NCBI GenBank assembly: GCA_021775095.1
Contig: JAJFII010000098.1
Location: forward strand, 96,532 to 160,531
Direction of reading: 5' to 3'
DNA: 64,000 nucleotides
Source: Rhodospirillales bacterium
GTDB lineage: Bacteria; Pseudomonadota; Alphaproteobacteria; Rhodospirillales; Casp-alpha2
The translations under genes and the position numbers were made by a program. Within the stretch, counting starts at the first letter, position 1, and the number at the start of each line of letters is the position of its first letter. The notes under the pieces are model-generated. The model ran no database searches and had not been told where the DNA came from. It saw only the letters and a program-made list of their open reading frames with translations. Positions 8,144-17,616 of this stretch are shown piece by piece.

Positions 8144-9783
8144 TGGTGAGCCCGTCCAATAATCTGTTCGCGGAGTTTGAATTTTTGAATTTTCCCGGTC
8201 GACGTTTTAGGCAGGGTGCCAAAAATGACCTGACGGGGACACTTGAAATGGGCCAGGTTGTCGCGGCAGAAGGCAATGATTTCCGGTTCGGTTACGGCGC
8301 CCGCATCGGCCATAAGTTCGACAAATGCACAGGGCGTTTCACCCCATTTGTCATCGGGTTTGGCGACCACCGCCGCGAACATAATTGCCGGATGTTTGTG
8401 CAGGGTATCTTCTACTTCAATAGAGGAAATATTTTCGCCGCCGGAAATGATGACGTCTTTTGATCTGTCTTTGAGTTTAATATAACCGTCCGGTTCGATA
8501 ACACCCAGATCACCGGAATGGAACCACCCGCCTGCCAACGCGGCTTCCGTGGTGTCGCGGTTTTTCAGATACCCTTTCATGACGACGTTCCCCTTAAACA
8601 TCACTTCGCCCATGGTTTCGCCATCGGCCGGAACCGGTTTCATGGTCTCGGGGTCCCTAACGCTTAGGCCTTCCAGGGCGTGATAACGGACCCCCTGGCG
8701 GCTTTTTTTTGCGGTTTGCTGCTCAATGGTAAGGTCGTTCCACTCTGGGTGCCATGCGCAGATAACGGCCGGGCCATAGGTCTCTGTTAAACCGTAAACA
8801 TGGGTCACATTGAACCCTTGCTCCTGCATCCGCTGGAGTGTCTGCGCTGGTGGCGGCGCGGCGGCGGTCATGACATTGACCTGATGGCTAAAATCTCGCC
8901 GTTCTTCCGGCGACGCGTTGATGACAAAATTCAGGACAATTGGCGCGCCACAAAAATGGGTGACACCATGATCGCCAATGGCGGCGTATATATGGGCCGC
9001 GTTCACCTGGCGTAAACAAACATTGGTTCCGCCAACCGCCGCAATAGACCAGGGGAAACACCAGCCATTGCAATGGAACATGGGAAGCGTCCATAGATAG
9101 ATCGGATGGTGGGCCATGTTCCAGCCGACGATATTCGACATGGCATTTAAATAGGCGCCCCGGTGATGGTAGACGACACCCTTTGGGTCGCCTGTGGTGC
9201 CTGACGTGTAGTTCAGGGAAATCGCCTGCCATTCGTCTTCCGGCAGTGTCCACGCATAGTCCGGGTTACCTTCCAACAAAAAACTTTCATAATCGGTGGT
9301 ACCGACGACCTCGCCAGAGCCCGAATATTCTGAATCCATAATATCAATAACCACAATTGGATGGTCGAGAAGAGCCAATGCGTCTTTTACCGTTGACGAA
9401 AACTCCCGGTCGGTCAGCAAGATCTTGGCTTCGCCATGGTTGAGGCAGAAAGCAATGTTTGCCGCGTCCAATCGAACGTTTAGGGTGTTCAGAACCAAAC
9501 CGGCCATCGGCACGCCGAAGGCCGCTTCGTACATTTCCGGTGTGTTCGCGCCCATGATGGCAACGGTTTCACCGGGGGTGATCCCGCGATTTCGCAAGGC
9601 ACTGGCCAGGCGACGGCACCGTTGGTAGGTTTCTCGCCAGCTATAGCGTTTTGTGCCGTGGATGATCGAACAGCGGTCGGGATAGGTATGGGCGCTCCTG
9701 GCAATGAAGGAGATCGGTGAAAGTTGGGTAAAATTGGCCTCGGATTGATGTAGGTCAGTTTCAAAAATACGGTTTGCGCTCAT
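8140..9783 (-). CDS. Acyl-CoA synthetase (AMP-forming)
   Basis: This 547-residue enzyme belongs to the ANL superfamily of AMP-forming acid-CoA ligases. The P-loop-like A3 motif is NYTSGTTGDPKGVVYHHRG, the A5 motif is HVYGLTETYGP, the A7 aspartate is in GWFHSGDLGVIEPDGYIKLKDRSKDVIISGGENIS, and the adenylation Lys is in KTSTGKIQKFKLR near the C-terminus. It resembles medium- or aryl-chain acyl-CoA synthetases used in fatty-acid or aromatic-acid degradation; the chain-length preference is not visible. It is the first gene of a two-gene unit with amn (four-base overlap) and is divergent from prpE across about 150 bases. Confidence 0.9.
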   Translation of the reverse strand: MSANRIFETDLHQSEANFTQLSPISFIARSAHTYPDRCSIIHGTKRYSWRETYQRCRRLASALRNRGITPGETVAIMGANTPEMYEAAFGVPMAGLVLNTLNVRLDAANIAFCLNHGEAKILLTDREFSSTVKDALALLDHPIVVIDIMDSEYSGSGEVVGTTDYESFLLEGNPDYAWTLPEDEWQAISLNYTSGTTGDPKGVVYHHRGAYLNAMSNIVGWNMAHHPIYLWTLPMFHCNGWCFPWSIAAVGGTNVCLRQVNAAHIYAAIGDHGVTHFCGAPIVLNFVINASPEERRDFSHQVNVMTAAAPPPAQTLQRMQEQGFNVTHVYGLTETYGPAVICAWHPEWNDLTIEQQTAKKSRQGVRYHALEGLSVRDPETMKPVPADGETMGEVMFKGNVVMKGYLKNRDTTEAALAGGWFHSGDLGVIEPDGYIKLKDRSKDVIISGGENISSIEVEDTLHKHPAIMFAAVVAKPDDKWGETPCAFVELMADAGAVTEPEIIAFCRDNLAHFKCPRQVIFGTLPKTSTGKIQKFKLREQIIGRAHQ

Positions 9784-9937
9784 TTTCCAACCCTGTGATT
9801 TGATATGATGTATCTGTCGGGCCTAGAGTAAATGCAGGTAAAGGACGGTTCAAACCGTACTTTCAAATATCTCATTAATGTCACACACTGGATTAATCGC
9901 TGTCGGGAAAACCGACGTTTCAGGCAGGTAGGTACCT

Positions 9938-11851
9938 ATGGGCAACGCATACGATCAGGCATACGCACATTCACTGGAGACACCGGAAACCTTTTGGGCT
10001 GACGCGGCCCGGGAAATCGACTGGATAAAACCCTGGGACCGGGTCCTCGATGAAAGCAATAAACCCTTTTATCGGTGGTTTGCCGGAGCCCAGTGCAACA
10101 CCTGTTACAATGCCCTGGACCGTCATGTGGAACGGGGACGCGGCGACCAGGCCGCCCTCATATATGACAGTCCGGTCACCGGTTCGTCCAGAACCTACAG
10201 TTACAAAGAATTGTTGCATACGGTTTCCCTGTTTGCCGGCGTTTTGGCGGAACAAGGCGTCGTTAAAGGTGACCGGGTTATTATTTATATGCCGATGGTC
10301 CCAGAAGCCGCCATCGCCATGTTAGCCTGTGCACGTATCGGGGCTATTCATTCGGTGGTTTTTGGCGGATTTGCTGCCAATGAACTGGCCGTGCGGATTG
10401 ACGATGCCAAACCAAAGACCATTGTCAGCGCAACCTGCGGGATCGAAGTTAATCGGGTTATTCCCTATATGCCGCTGCTCAATGGGGCCATAGATCTAGC
10501 CGATCACAAACCTGCTAGTTGTGTTATCCTGCGACGCCCGGAACTTGATGCGCCCTTACAGACTGGCAGGGACGTCGACTGGGCCGAAGCCATGGCGTCG
10601 GCGACGCCCGTCGATTGTGTGCCCGTGGCGGCAACAGATCCGCTCTATATTCTTTATACGTCGGGCACAACGGGCGAGCCAAAGGGAGTTGTCCGCGACA
10701 ATGGTGGACATATGGTTGCCCTCAAGTGGTCCATGAAAAACATCTACGATGCCGATCCTGGTGACGTCTATTGGGCTGCTTCAGATGTTGGTTGGGTGGT
10801 CGGCCATAGTTATATTGTATATGCCCCTTTGTTGCACGGATGCACGACGGTGTTGTACGAGGGAAAACCCGTTGGAACGCCGGATGCCGGTGCGTTTTGG
10901 CGAGTCATTTCGGAGCATAAGGTCAAAATACTGTTTACCGCGCCGACGGCCTTTCGCGCCATAAAACGCGAAGACCCGACCGGTGCGTTGTTGAAGGATT
11001 ACGATTTAAGCAGCTTTAAGGCACTGTTTCTGGCCGGCGAACGTACCGACCCGGATACCCTGCACTGGGCCGAAGATAAACTTGGGGTTCCGGTTATTGA
11101 TCACTGGTGGCAGACGGAAACCGGTTGGCCGATCGCATCCAATTGTATGGGCCTGCACGTATTTGAGGTGCGTGCCGGTTCACCGACCAAAGCCGTGCCG
11201 GGATGGGATGTTCGTATTCTGGATGACGGTTGCCATGAAATTCCAAGAGGTGAAATTGGCGCTATTAGTGTCAAGTTACCCATGCCACCGTCCTCGCTGC
11301 TTACCCTGTGGAATGCCGATCAACGGTATCTGGATGCCTATCTCGAAGAATATCCCGGTTATTATAAAACCGCAGACGCCGGATATATGGATGAACAGGG
11401 ATATCTTTATATCATGGCGCGAACCGATGATATCATTAACGTTGCCGGTCATCGCCTGTCAACGGGCGGTATGGAAGAAGTTCTGGCGGGTCATCCAGAC
11501 GTCGCCGAATGCGCGGTTATCGGCGTCGAAGATCAGCTTAAGGGCCAACTTCCCGTCGGGTTTTTGATTTTGAATGCCGGTGTTGGCAAGGATCCGGAGG
11601 TGATTGTTTCGGAGGTTGTCCAGCGGGTGCGCGAACAAATCGGCCCGGTCGCTGCCTTTAAACGGGCCGTTGTCGTCGACCGCTTGCCGAAGACACGCTC
11701 CGGAAAAATCCTGCGCGGAACCATGCAGAAGATCGCCGATAATCAGCCCTATAAAATGCCGGCAACGATTGATGATCCTGCCATATTGGACGAAATCAAT
11801 GCAGCGTTGCAGACCATTGGCTATAGCGATGCGCGGAATAAATCTGAATAA
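9938..11851 (+). CDS. prpE: Propionyl-CoA synthetase
   Basis: PrpE activates propionate to propionyl-CoA via an acyl-adenylate. The 637-residue length and the acetyl/propionyl-CoA ligase layout fit: an N-terminal ACAS segment (FWADAAREIDWIKPWDRVLD), NTCYNALDRHV, the A3 motif YTSGTTGEPKGVVRDNGGH, the HWWQTETGWPI motif, the YYKTADAGYMDEQGYLYIMARTDDIINVAGHRLSTGGMEE region and the catalytic Lys in TRSGKILRGTM, the residue usually controlled by acetylation. GGHMVALKWSM is typical of PrpE rather than Acs. An AGGTAGG box precedes the ATG. An SDR gene follows 15 bases downstream, so they are probably co-transcribed. Confidence 0.92.
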   Translation: MGNAYDQAYAHSLETPETFWADAAREIDWIKPWDRVLDESNKPFYRWFAGAQCNTCYNALDRHVERGRGDQAALIYDSPVTGSSRTYSYKELLHTVSLFAGVLAEQGVVKGDRVIIYMPMVPEAAIAMLACARIGAIHSVVFGGFAANELAVRIDDAKPKTIVSATCGIEVNRVIPYMPLLNGAIDLADHKPASCVILRRPELDAPLQTGRDVDWAEAMASATPVDCVPVAATDPLYILYTSGTTGEPKGVVRDNGGHMVALKWSMKNIYDADPGDVYWAASDVGWVVGHSYIVYAPLLHGCTTVLYEGKPVGTPDAGAFWRVISEHKVKILFTAPTAFRAIKREDPTGALLKDYDLSSFKALFLAGERTDPDTLHWAEDKLGVPVIDHWWQTETGWPIASNCMGLHVFEVRAGSPTKAVPGWDVRILDDGCHEIPRGEIGAISVKLPMPPSSLLTLWNADQRYLDAYLEEYPGYYKTADAGYMDEQGYLYIMARTDDIINVAGHRLSTGGMEEVLAGHPDVAECAVIGVEDQLKGQLPVGFLILNAGVGKDPEVIVSEVVQRVREQIGPVAAFKRAVVVDRLPKTRSGKILRGTMQKIADNQPYKMPATIDDPAILDEINAALQTIGYSDARNKSE

Positions 11852-11866
11852 ACGAAAAGAGATCTT

Positions 11867-12643
11867 ATGAATTTGCAGGATAAAGTTACGATTATTACGG
11901 GTGCTGCGCAGGGCATTGGTTTTGCCTGCGCTGAACGATTCGCCAGAGACGGGGCCAAAGTGTTGCTTTCCGATGTGCAGGCCGAAAAAGGCGAAGCGGC
12001 GGCGCAGGCCTTGTGCGACGCCGGTTATGAGGCGTCTTTTTTGACCTGTGATGTCGGTGACAAATCCCAGGTCGACCGGTTGGTGGGCGCGGCCGTGGCA
12101 CGCCATGGCCGGCTGGATGTGATGATATCCAACGCGGCAATCCTTCATGTGGCGGATATTCTGGAAATCGAAGAAGACGATTTTGATCGGGTGTTACGAA
12201 TTAATCTCAAGGGGTTTTTCCTGACCGGCCAGGCGGCAGCCAGACAAATGGCGGCTCAGGGCAGCGGCACGATCATCAATATGTCTTCCATACAGGCGGT
12301 GATTACCAATCCAAATTTGTTGTCCTATGCGGTTTGTAAAGGCGGCATCAAACAGTTGACGGTTTCGATGGCCCTGGCCCTGGCAGACAAGGGCGTTCGG
12401 GTAAACGCCATCGGACCCGGGAGTATTGGCACGGATATGGTGAAAACCCTGCTGGTCGATGATGCGGCGCGCCGAACCGTTATGTCGCGGACGCCCATGG
12501 CCCGGCTTGGTAAACCGGAAGAAATTGCATCTGTGGCGGCGTTTTTGGCGAGCGATGAAGCCAGTTATATCACCGGTGAAACCATTCATGTTGATGGCGG
12601 CCGATTGGGCCTCAATTATACCGTTCCGGTCACGGATGCGTAA
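11867..12643 (+). CDS. SDR family oxidoreductase
   Basis: This 258-residue protein is a classical short-chain dehydrogenase/reductase. The cofactor-binding TGxxxGxG motif is TGAAQGIG near residue 12, followed by NAA (SNAAIL), the catalytic Ser in MSSIQAV, and Tyr/Lys in the YAVCK motif (YxxxK). The C-terminal EEIASVAAFLASDEASYITGETIHVDGG is the usual FabG-like ending. The substrate is unknown. It lies 15 bases after prpE and is convergent with an amidohydrolase, separated by 15 bases holding part of a short GGCGT/ACGCC hairpin. Confidence 0.9.
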   Translation: MNLQDKVTIITGAAQGIGFACAERFARDGAKVLLSDVQAEKGEAAAQALCDAGYEASFLTCDVGDKSQVDRLVGAAVARHGRLDVMISNAAILHVADILEIEEDDFDRVLRINLKGFFLTGQAAARQMAAQGSGTIINMSSIQAVITNPNLLSYAVCKGGIKQLTVSMALALADKGVRVNAIGPGSIGTDMVKTLLVDDAARRTVMSRTPMARLGKPEEIASVAAFLASDEASYITGETIHVDGGRLGLNYTVPVTDA

Positions 12644-12658
12644 TTCCCGGCGTTGGTT

Positions 12659-13513
12659 TTACGCCAATCGATAGGCCCGAATGGCCGTATTGCGATAAAA
12701 ATCACGCTGTTCACTGTCGCTTGATCCGGCAATGACGCCATCAAGGAGTTGTACCCAGTCGGGGTATGCGTGGGTCAGGGTTGAGACCGGCCAGTCACTG
12801 CCGTACATCGTTCGATCGAAGCCAAAACACTCGAAGGTATGGGCGACATAGGGTTTGATTTGTTCCGTGTTCCAGGACTGATGATCGGCTTCCGTAATGG
12901 TGCCGGAGACTTTGCAGGTGACATTGGGATAACCCGCCAGTTGCCGCATTTGGTCGCGCCAGGGGTCTAACAGCCCATGTTTGATACCCGGTTTACCAAT
13001 ATGGTCGAGGATAAAGGAGACGTTGGGACAGCGTTTTGCCAATTCAATAGCAAAGGTCATGCCCCAATGTTTTACACATAAATCGAAGCTCAGGTCGAAT
13101 TTGGGCAGCAGATTCAAGGCGGCAATGTAATCGGGTTCGAGACAAAACCCCTGATCCATCTGATTTTGCATGAGATCACGAACACCTTTAACGGTCTTGA
13201 TTTCCGCCAGCTGTTCAAGATCTGCTTCGACTTCCGTGCCCTTTCTTAAAGGTGCGTGGGCAACCGAACCGCACAGGCGCTTGTCGGTTTCGGCTAACGA
13301 TTGAACCCATCGTGCCTCGTCCAGATGTTGGCCTTTGGCAACATCGACCTCGGCAAATATGATCTTATCGACCTCAATAGTGCCGCAAGCGGCGTCATAG
13401 GTTTGAAGGTCATGGGTTTTATTAATTTTTGGCGCGGCATTTAACCAATCGTACTGCAGGTGGGTGATGTCGAACAAATGAACGTGGCTATCGACAATTG
13501 GAAAATTCGGCAT
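12659..13513 (-). CDS. Amidohydrolase family protein (Amidohydro_2 / lactonase-like)
   Basis: The 284-residue protein is a TIM-barrel amidohydrolase of the amidohydrolase_2 group, which includes L-fuconolactonase, L-rhamnonolactonase and pyrone dicarboxylate hydrolases. The DSHVHLFD metal-binding motif sits at residues 8-15, CVKHWGMTF and FILDHIGKPG supply further conserved His residues, and MYGSDWPV near residue 240 is the diagnostic C-terminal motif with the catalytic Asp. It is probably cytoplasmic. It stands alone, convergent with the SDR gene. The substrate, perhaps a sugar lactone, is inferred from family only. Confidence 0.88.
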   Translation of the reverse strand: MPNFPIVDSHVHLFDITHLQYDWLNAAPKINKTHDLQTYDAACGTIEVDKIIFAEVDVAKGQHLDEARWVQSLAETDKRLCGSVAHAPLRKGTEVEADLEQLAEIKTVKGVRDLMQNQMDQGFCLEPDYIAALNLLPKFDLSFDLCVKHWGMTFAIELAKRCPNVSFILDHIGKPGIKHGLLDPWRDQMRQLAGYPNVTCKVSGTITEADHQSWNTEQIKPYVAHTFECFGFDRTMYGSDWPVSTLTHAYPDWVQLLDGVIAGSSDSEQRDFYRNTAIRAYRLA

Positions 13514-13988
13514 TACGAGACCTCCGGCTAAAGGGGCAGAAAAAGATCCTGCGCGTGTTAATTACTGTACGCAAAACCTAATGGCAACCTGACTGCGGAT
13601 CAATCAGCAAAAGCCGGAGATATTTTAATACATGTGTTTTGCCGGGGTTACATATTTATCGAGCCGCATCAATCTCACATTGCCGGCCAATTGCACACCC
13701 GTTGCAGTAGCGGTGGGCAACTAATTGGGATGCGGAGGGAGGCCCAATGGTTTCAACACTCCCCCCGAACGGGGACGATGGCAGGAGTAGTCCGACACGG
13801 CCCTGGATGGTATTTAACGCCCCCCTGGCACAGAGCTTCCCGGGCGCGCGACGTTGCCCCGTCATATCCCATTGGGCACGGGCAACCGGCGGTAATTAAC
13901 CGCAACCGCTGGCGGATTTGGGTTTCCGATTGGGTCTTAAGTGTGCCATATACATTCAATTCATAAAAACCGAGCGAAGGTAGATCGC
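13514..13988. other. Gene-free, GC-rich, hairpin-rich interval
   Basis: This 475-base interval between the amidohydrolase start and the methyltransferase-like start holds no convincing gene. The part at about 13660-13930 is GC-rich and full of self-complementary segments: TTGC/GCAA with inner CACC/GGTG at 13691-13720, ATTGGG (13724-13729) with CCCAAT (13743-13748), CCCC/GGGG near 13763-13777, and GCCCCGT/ACGGGC near 13855-13884. Open frames here have composition typical of translated structured RNA. I tested it by eye against tmRNA, RNase P RNA, SRP RNA and cobalamin, TPP and SAM-II riboswitches without a match. It may be a structured non-coding RNA or a decayed element. Confidence 0.35.
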
Positions 13989-14813
13989 GTGTCAGCCTCC
14001 CCATTATCACAACTGGAAATTAGAGGGTTCAGTCCCTTGGTGCGTTTACGGGCGCATATTGTCGAACGCATGGTGCAGGCCAATAACAAACAGGCGGAAA
14101 CCACGTTGCGGGCTATTCCTGCCCTGTGGGAGGCGCTCGAGGAATATGCCAAAGGCTCGTCGGTAACGGGCGCTTCCATGTCCGATTATTTGACTTTGTA
14201 CGAGCAAGTTCGCCAGCGTAAACCGCGCGAGGTTGTCGAGTTTGGAACCGGATTTTCCACCGTCGTATTGGCCCATGCCCTGTTGGCCAATGAAAAAGAC
14301 GGCGCACCGCTGGGCCGGATCACTTCGATGGAGGAGGACGCGGGATGGACAGCGACGGCAGAACAAAATTTACCAGCGGATGTAAAACATCTGGTCGAAA
14401 TAATTCACAGTCCAAAAATTGACGGCTACTACAAGATGTTCCGTGGTGTGCAATATGCGGAGATCCCTGATCGGAAATACGATTTTGTTTTTTCCGACGG
14501 CCCGGAACGCCATTCCCTTGTAAATGGCGACAAACTCTTTGACCTTGATCTGATTAACATCGTTCGCAATTCGCAGACTCCGATATTTGCATTGGTCGAC
14601 AACCACTATTTAACTTTTTATGTCCTGCAAAAGGTGTTTGGAACCAAACTTGCCCGCTATAGCGTGCGTCACCGCCTGATGTTTGTCGGTCCGGTCAGCA
14701 GCCGGGATGTGCGTCATCTTCGCAAGGAAATCTTTCTTCCGGATTTAAGGATCGCCGGCAAAGTTGAGTTTAAATTGCGCATGGCACTTGATGAAGAATA
14801 TCAGTTTGATTGA
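13989..14813 (+). CDS. Class I SAM-dependent methyltransferase-like protein
   Basis: The 274-residue product has a Rossmann-type core: motif I reads VVEFGTGFSTVVLAHAL (about residues 80-96), followed by an acidic strand end ITSMEEDAGW and then YDFVFSDGPERHSLV, which fits the post-I and motif II regions. No target-recognition domain is recognisable. GTG 13989 is preferred as start because GAAGG lies eight bases upstream. The last 13 bases overlap the 3' end of the convergent phosphonopyruvate decarboxylase gene. A role in modifying a phosphonate or glycan is conceivable from position but unproven, since it is on the opposite strand. Confidence 0.65.
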   Translation: MSASPLSQLEIRGFSPLVRLRAHIVERMVQANNKQAETTLRAIPALWEALEEYAKGSSVTGASMSDYLTLYEQVRQRKPREVVEFGTGFSTVVLAHALLANEKDGAPLGRITSMEEDAGWTATAEQNLPADVKHLVEIIHSPKIDGYYKMFRGVQYAEIPDRKYDFVFSDGPERHSLVNGDKLFDLDLINIVRNSQTPIFALVDNHYLTFYVLQKVFGTKLARYSVRHRLMFVGPVSSRDVRHLRKEIFLPDLRIAGKVEFKLRMALDEEYQFD

Positions 14814-15961
14814 TCTGGCAGTTCAGCGGCTCCTAAAAACCCTTTAAAACGCCTGGCGACGTCGGCTGGTTTTATCGTTGGCCGCCCCAGATTCTTTGCC
14901 GAACCCGGGGCAATTTTCATGTGGATGAAATGCGGTCCAGAGGTCTGTATCGCCAGGGAGACGGCATTTTCGAAGCCGGAAAGGGAGGTGCATTTGTAGG
15001 CCTGCGGATAGCCGCTCGAAGCGGCAATCTGTGCAAAATCAATACCCGATGATACGGTCGCCTGTCCGCCGGTAGAATCGTAGGCCCCATTGTCCAGGAC
15101 CACATGAACGAGGTTTTCCGGACCATAGGAACCGATCGTTGCCAAAGTCCCCATTTTCATCAACAGCGCACCGTCTCCATCAATGATCACGGTCTTTTTG
15201 CGGGTATTCAGGGCGACACCCAATCCCATCGCCGCCGCACATCCCATGGATCCCACTTGGTAGAAATGTTGTTGCCTGTCCGCCAGGGTGAACAATTCCC
15301 GGCCACACTTTCCGGTCGTGGCAATGAGGGCCGCGGTTTCAGGGACAACGGTTAACAAGCAGGCCAGGGCGTCGATCCGAGATGCCGGCGACGTCAGGTC
15401 ACTGAGGTCCTGGACCCGTCCCGAGATTGTTGGCGAGGGTCCACCGGGCCCCGGCGGACTGTCTGCAACACTGTCTTTTTGCATGGTAAAGGCGTAGGGC
15501 AGGTTTCGTTTGTCCATATCCTGTGTGGCCAGTTCCAGCGCACCCTCGACGGTTTGTTGGTCGGTCGGGAAAGGGGCGTGACGGATATCAAGCAGATCCA
15601 GTAACGGGTGGGTAATCGTTCCCATGAGTTCGTGTTGGGGTTCATCAGCCAAACCCGGCGCGCCGCGCAGTGTGGTTATGATAAGTGTCGGGATACGGAA
15701 CGGAAAATTCAACGACGTCAGAGGATTGACCGCATTTCCCAAACCGGAATTTTGGCACATGACGACGGTTTTTCGGCCCGCCAACCAGGCCCCGGCGGCA
15801 ATGGCTACTGCTTCTCCTTCGCTGGTTGCGGCGACATAATCCAAGGTGGCGTCCGAAAGGGCCCGATTGATAAAAGGTGTCAGGAAAGAGCAAGGGACAC
15901 CACAATAAAAGTCGTATCCGCGATTCCGTGCGGGTTTGATAAAATCAGTGGCCTCAATCAA
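14801..15961 (-). CDS. Phosphonopyruvate decarboxylase
   Basis: This thiamine-diphosphate enzyme decarboxylates phosphonopyruvate to phosphonoacetaldehyde, the irreversible step that pulls phosphonate synthesis forward. The N-terminal half has the family opening ([19 protein letters not shown]) and the TPP-activating Glu in [14 protein letters not shown]. The C-terminal half has the TPP/Mg motif [16 protein letters not shown] through [13 protein letters not shown], which matches phosphonopyruvate decarboxylases closely. Length 386 residues is typical. It overlaps the upstream PEP mutase fusion gene by four bases and is the last gene of the operon; its own 3' end overlaps the convergent methyltransferase-like gene. 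The family gene name in use is ppd. Confidence 0.92.
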   Translation of the reverse strand: MIEATDFIKPARNRGYDFYCGVPCSFLTPFINRALSDATLDYVAATSEGEAVAIAAGAWLAGRKTVVMCQNSGLGNAVNPLTSLNFPFRIPTLIITTLRGAPGLADEPQHELMGTITHPLLDLLDIRHAPFPTDQQTVEGALELATQDMDKRNLPYAFTMQKDSVADSPPGPGGPSPTISGRVQDLSDLTSPASRIDALACLLTVVPETAALIATTGKCGRELFTLADRQQHFYQVGSMGCAAAMGLGVALNTRKKTVIIDGDGALLMKMGTLATIGSYGPENLVHVVLDNGAYDSTGGQATVSSGIDFAQIAASSGYPQAYKCTSLSGFENAVSLAIQTSGPHFIHMKIAPGSAKNLGRPTIKPADVARRFKGFLGAAELPDQSN

Positions 15962-17616
15962 AGAAAACGCCCCGCCGCACTAAGGTCAGATGCGTCATCC
16001 ACGTCCAACCATTGACCCGGAACATATACGATACCGATTTTATGTCCCTTGTTGGCGATCCGGTGAAACAGATCGACCAGTCCAGCTGTATTGAGTTTAC
16101 CTTCCTTTTGCAGGGCATCCATTTCGTCGCGTATAATTTCACTTCCCCGTTCGGTCATTCGGGCCAACCCTATCCATTCCCCATGGATGTCCGTGGTCGC
16201 CAGGTCCGCACCCATGGCCGTCAGATAAACCGGTTTATCGTCAATAAAGTCCTGCGACGACTTGACCGTTGCAGAAATAAAGTCGCGGACCCACTTCGGG
16301 TCAGAGGATGTGCGTTCCTTCCACAGGGCGTCGGCAGCAATGACAATATCGGCATTGTGTTCAAACAGTTGATCCAGATAATATTGCCGGAATAACACAT
16401 CTCCATAGGCAATGATGCAAGAACCCGTGATGGCGGCCCGGGCACAGGCCAGACTGGCCAGTTCGCCGGTGTTTTCGTACAGGTCATTATCGACATAGGA
16501 TAGCGACGGTAGATTAATTTGATCTTTTTTATAACCGCGGACAACGGTCACATCGTTTACCCGGGCGTTTTTAAGGGCTGAAACCAGACGGCCCAACAGC
16601 GGTTCACCGCGCACGTCGATCATGCATTTGGGTTTGTCTTCCGTAAGTTTCCCGAGCTCGGCACCCCGCGACGCAGCCAGAACAATCCCCCGGTGTCCTT
16701 CTCCGTCTGACGGCAGGTAACGTTTTTCCGCTTCAGACAATTCGTCGTTGCCGGTCAATTCGAACACGTCCCTTACTTTGACGATCTCTTTGTCGACGCC
16801 TTCAATAGATTCCTCCCGGTAAATGCGGCGCGACGTCTCCCGCATGGCGGTGATTGACGCGCGCATATTGTGGTTGGCCCAGATTGCAATTGAGATGCCA
16901 GCCTCGCGGAACCTGTCGGTCGGGGTCCACGGGTATTTTGTTGGTACAATGACAACCGGACACCGGTTGGCCCATTCCCTGGTAAATGCCAGGACTTCCT
17001 CGGCATCTGATTTTTTTGAATGAATCAAAACCGCATCGGCGCCGGCCGCGTGATAAGCTTCGGCCCGTCGCAGGGCTTCAGCCATACCGAGGCCGGAAAT
17101 CAAGGCTTCAAGACGGGCAATGATCGAAAAATCAGGATGGGTCTGGCTGTCTTTACCGGCTTTGATTTTGCCGCAAAACTCATCAATATCAGCCAGCGGC
17201 TGACCATCGCCCAGGAAAGAGTTTGTTTTTGGGAAAAGTTTGTCTTCGATGCAGATGGCGGCAATGTCACGTTGACACAATTTAACCACCGCACGTCGCA
17301 TGTTGTTAAAATTGCCCCAGCCCGTGTCACCATCCACCAGGATTGGGATCGATGTGCAATCGGACATAAACTCGAGCACTTCGAGAATTTGTGTCCACGA
17401 CGCTTCATTATTATCCCTAACGCCTAAGGCCGCCGACATGGAAAGCCCGGATGCCCAGATCCCAGAAAACCCGGTTTCTTCGACAATTTTGGCGGACAAC
17501 CCATTATGGGCTTCCATCAGAAATTCTAGGTTTTTTGAGTTAAGCATGGCTCGAAAACGGCTGGCTTTGGATGGCGGAGAATCAGCCGAAACCTGAAGGG
17601 CGGACTGAGCAGTCAT
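15958..17616 (-). CDS. Phosphoenolpyruvate mutase fused to nucleotidyltransferase
   Basis: The first 300 or so residues are a PEP mutase (PepM), which isomerises PEP to phosphonopyruvate and makes the C-P bond. The [12 protein letters not shown] motif and, decisively, the loop [10 protein letters not shown], which is the EDKx5NS signature separating true PEP mutases from isocitrate-lyase relatives, are present. From about residue 315 a nucleotidyltransferase domain begins with [24 protein letters not shown], the LicC/GlmU-type motif, and continues to a C-terminal [12 protein letters not shown]. The first Gly-rich loop is slightly altered (AASRG). The domain probably activates the phosphonate product with CTP for transfer to a lipid or glycan. 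Four-base overlaps join it to phnW and ppd. Confidence 0.92.
   Translation of the reverse strand: MTAQSALQVSADSPPSKASRFRAMLNSKNLEFLMEAHNGLSAKIVEETGFSGIWASGLSMSAALGVRDNNEASWTQILEVLEFMSDCTSIPILVDGDTGWGNFNNMRRAVVKLCQRDIAAICIEDKLFPKTNSFLGDGQPLADIDEFCGKIKAGKDSQTHPDFSIIARLEALISGLGMAEALRRAEAYHAAGADAVLIHSKKSDAEEVLAFTREWANRCPVVIVPTKYPWTPTDRFREAGISIAIWANHNMRASITAMRETSRRIYREESIEGVDKEIVKVRDVFELTGNDELSEAEKRYLPSDGEGHRGIVLAASRGAELGKLTEDKPKCMIDVRGEPLLGRLVSALKNARVNDVTVVRGYKKDQINLPSLSYVDNDLYENTGELASLACARAAITGSCIIAYGDVLFRQYYLDQLFEHNADIVIAADALWKERTSSDPKWVRDFISATVKSSQDFIDDKPVYLTAMGADLATTDIHGEWIGLARMTERGSEIIRDEMDALQKEGKLNTAGLVDLFHRIANKGHKIGIVYVPGQWLDVDDASDLSAAGRFL

Noticed and set aside
12649..12665. GGCGT/ACGCC hairpin between SDR and amidohydrolase genes
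   Set aside because: Only five pairs, no T-run, and it reaches into the amidohydrolase stop; not callable as a terminator.
13634..13966. Plus-strand and minus-strand frames in the 13.6-14.0 kb gap
   Set aside because: Composition is Arg/Cys/Pro-rich and unlike protein, with no ribosome-binding site; they fit translated structured DNA.
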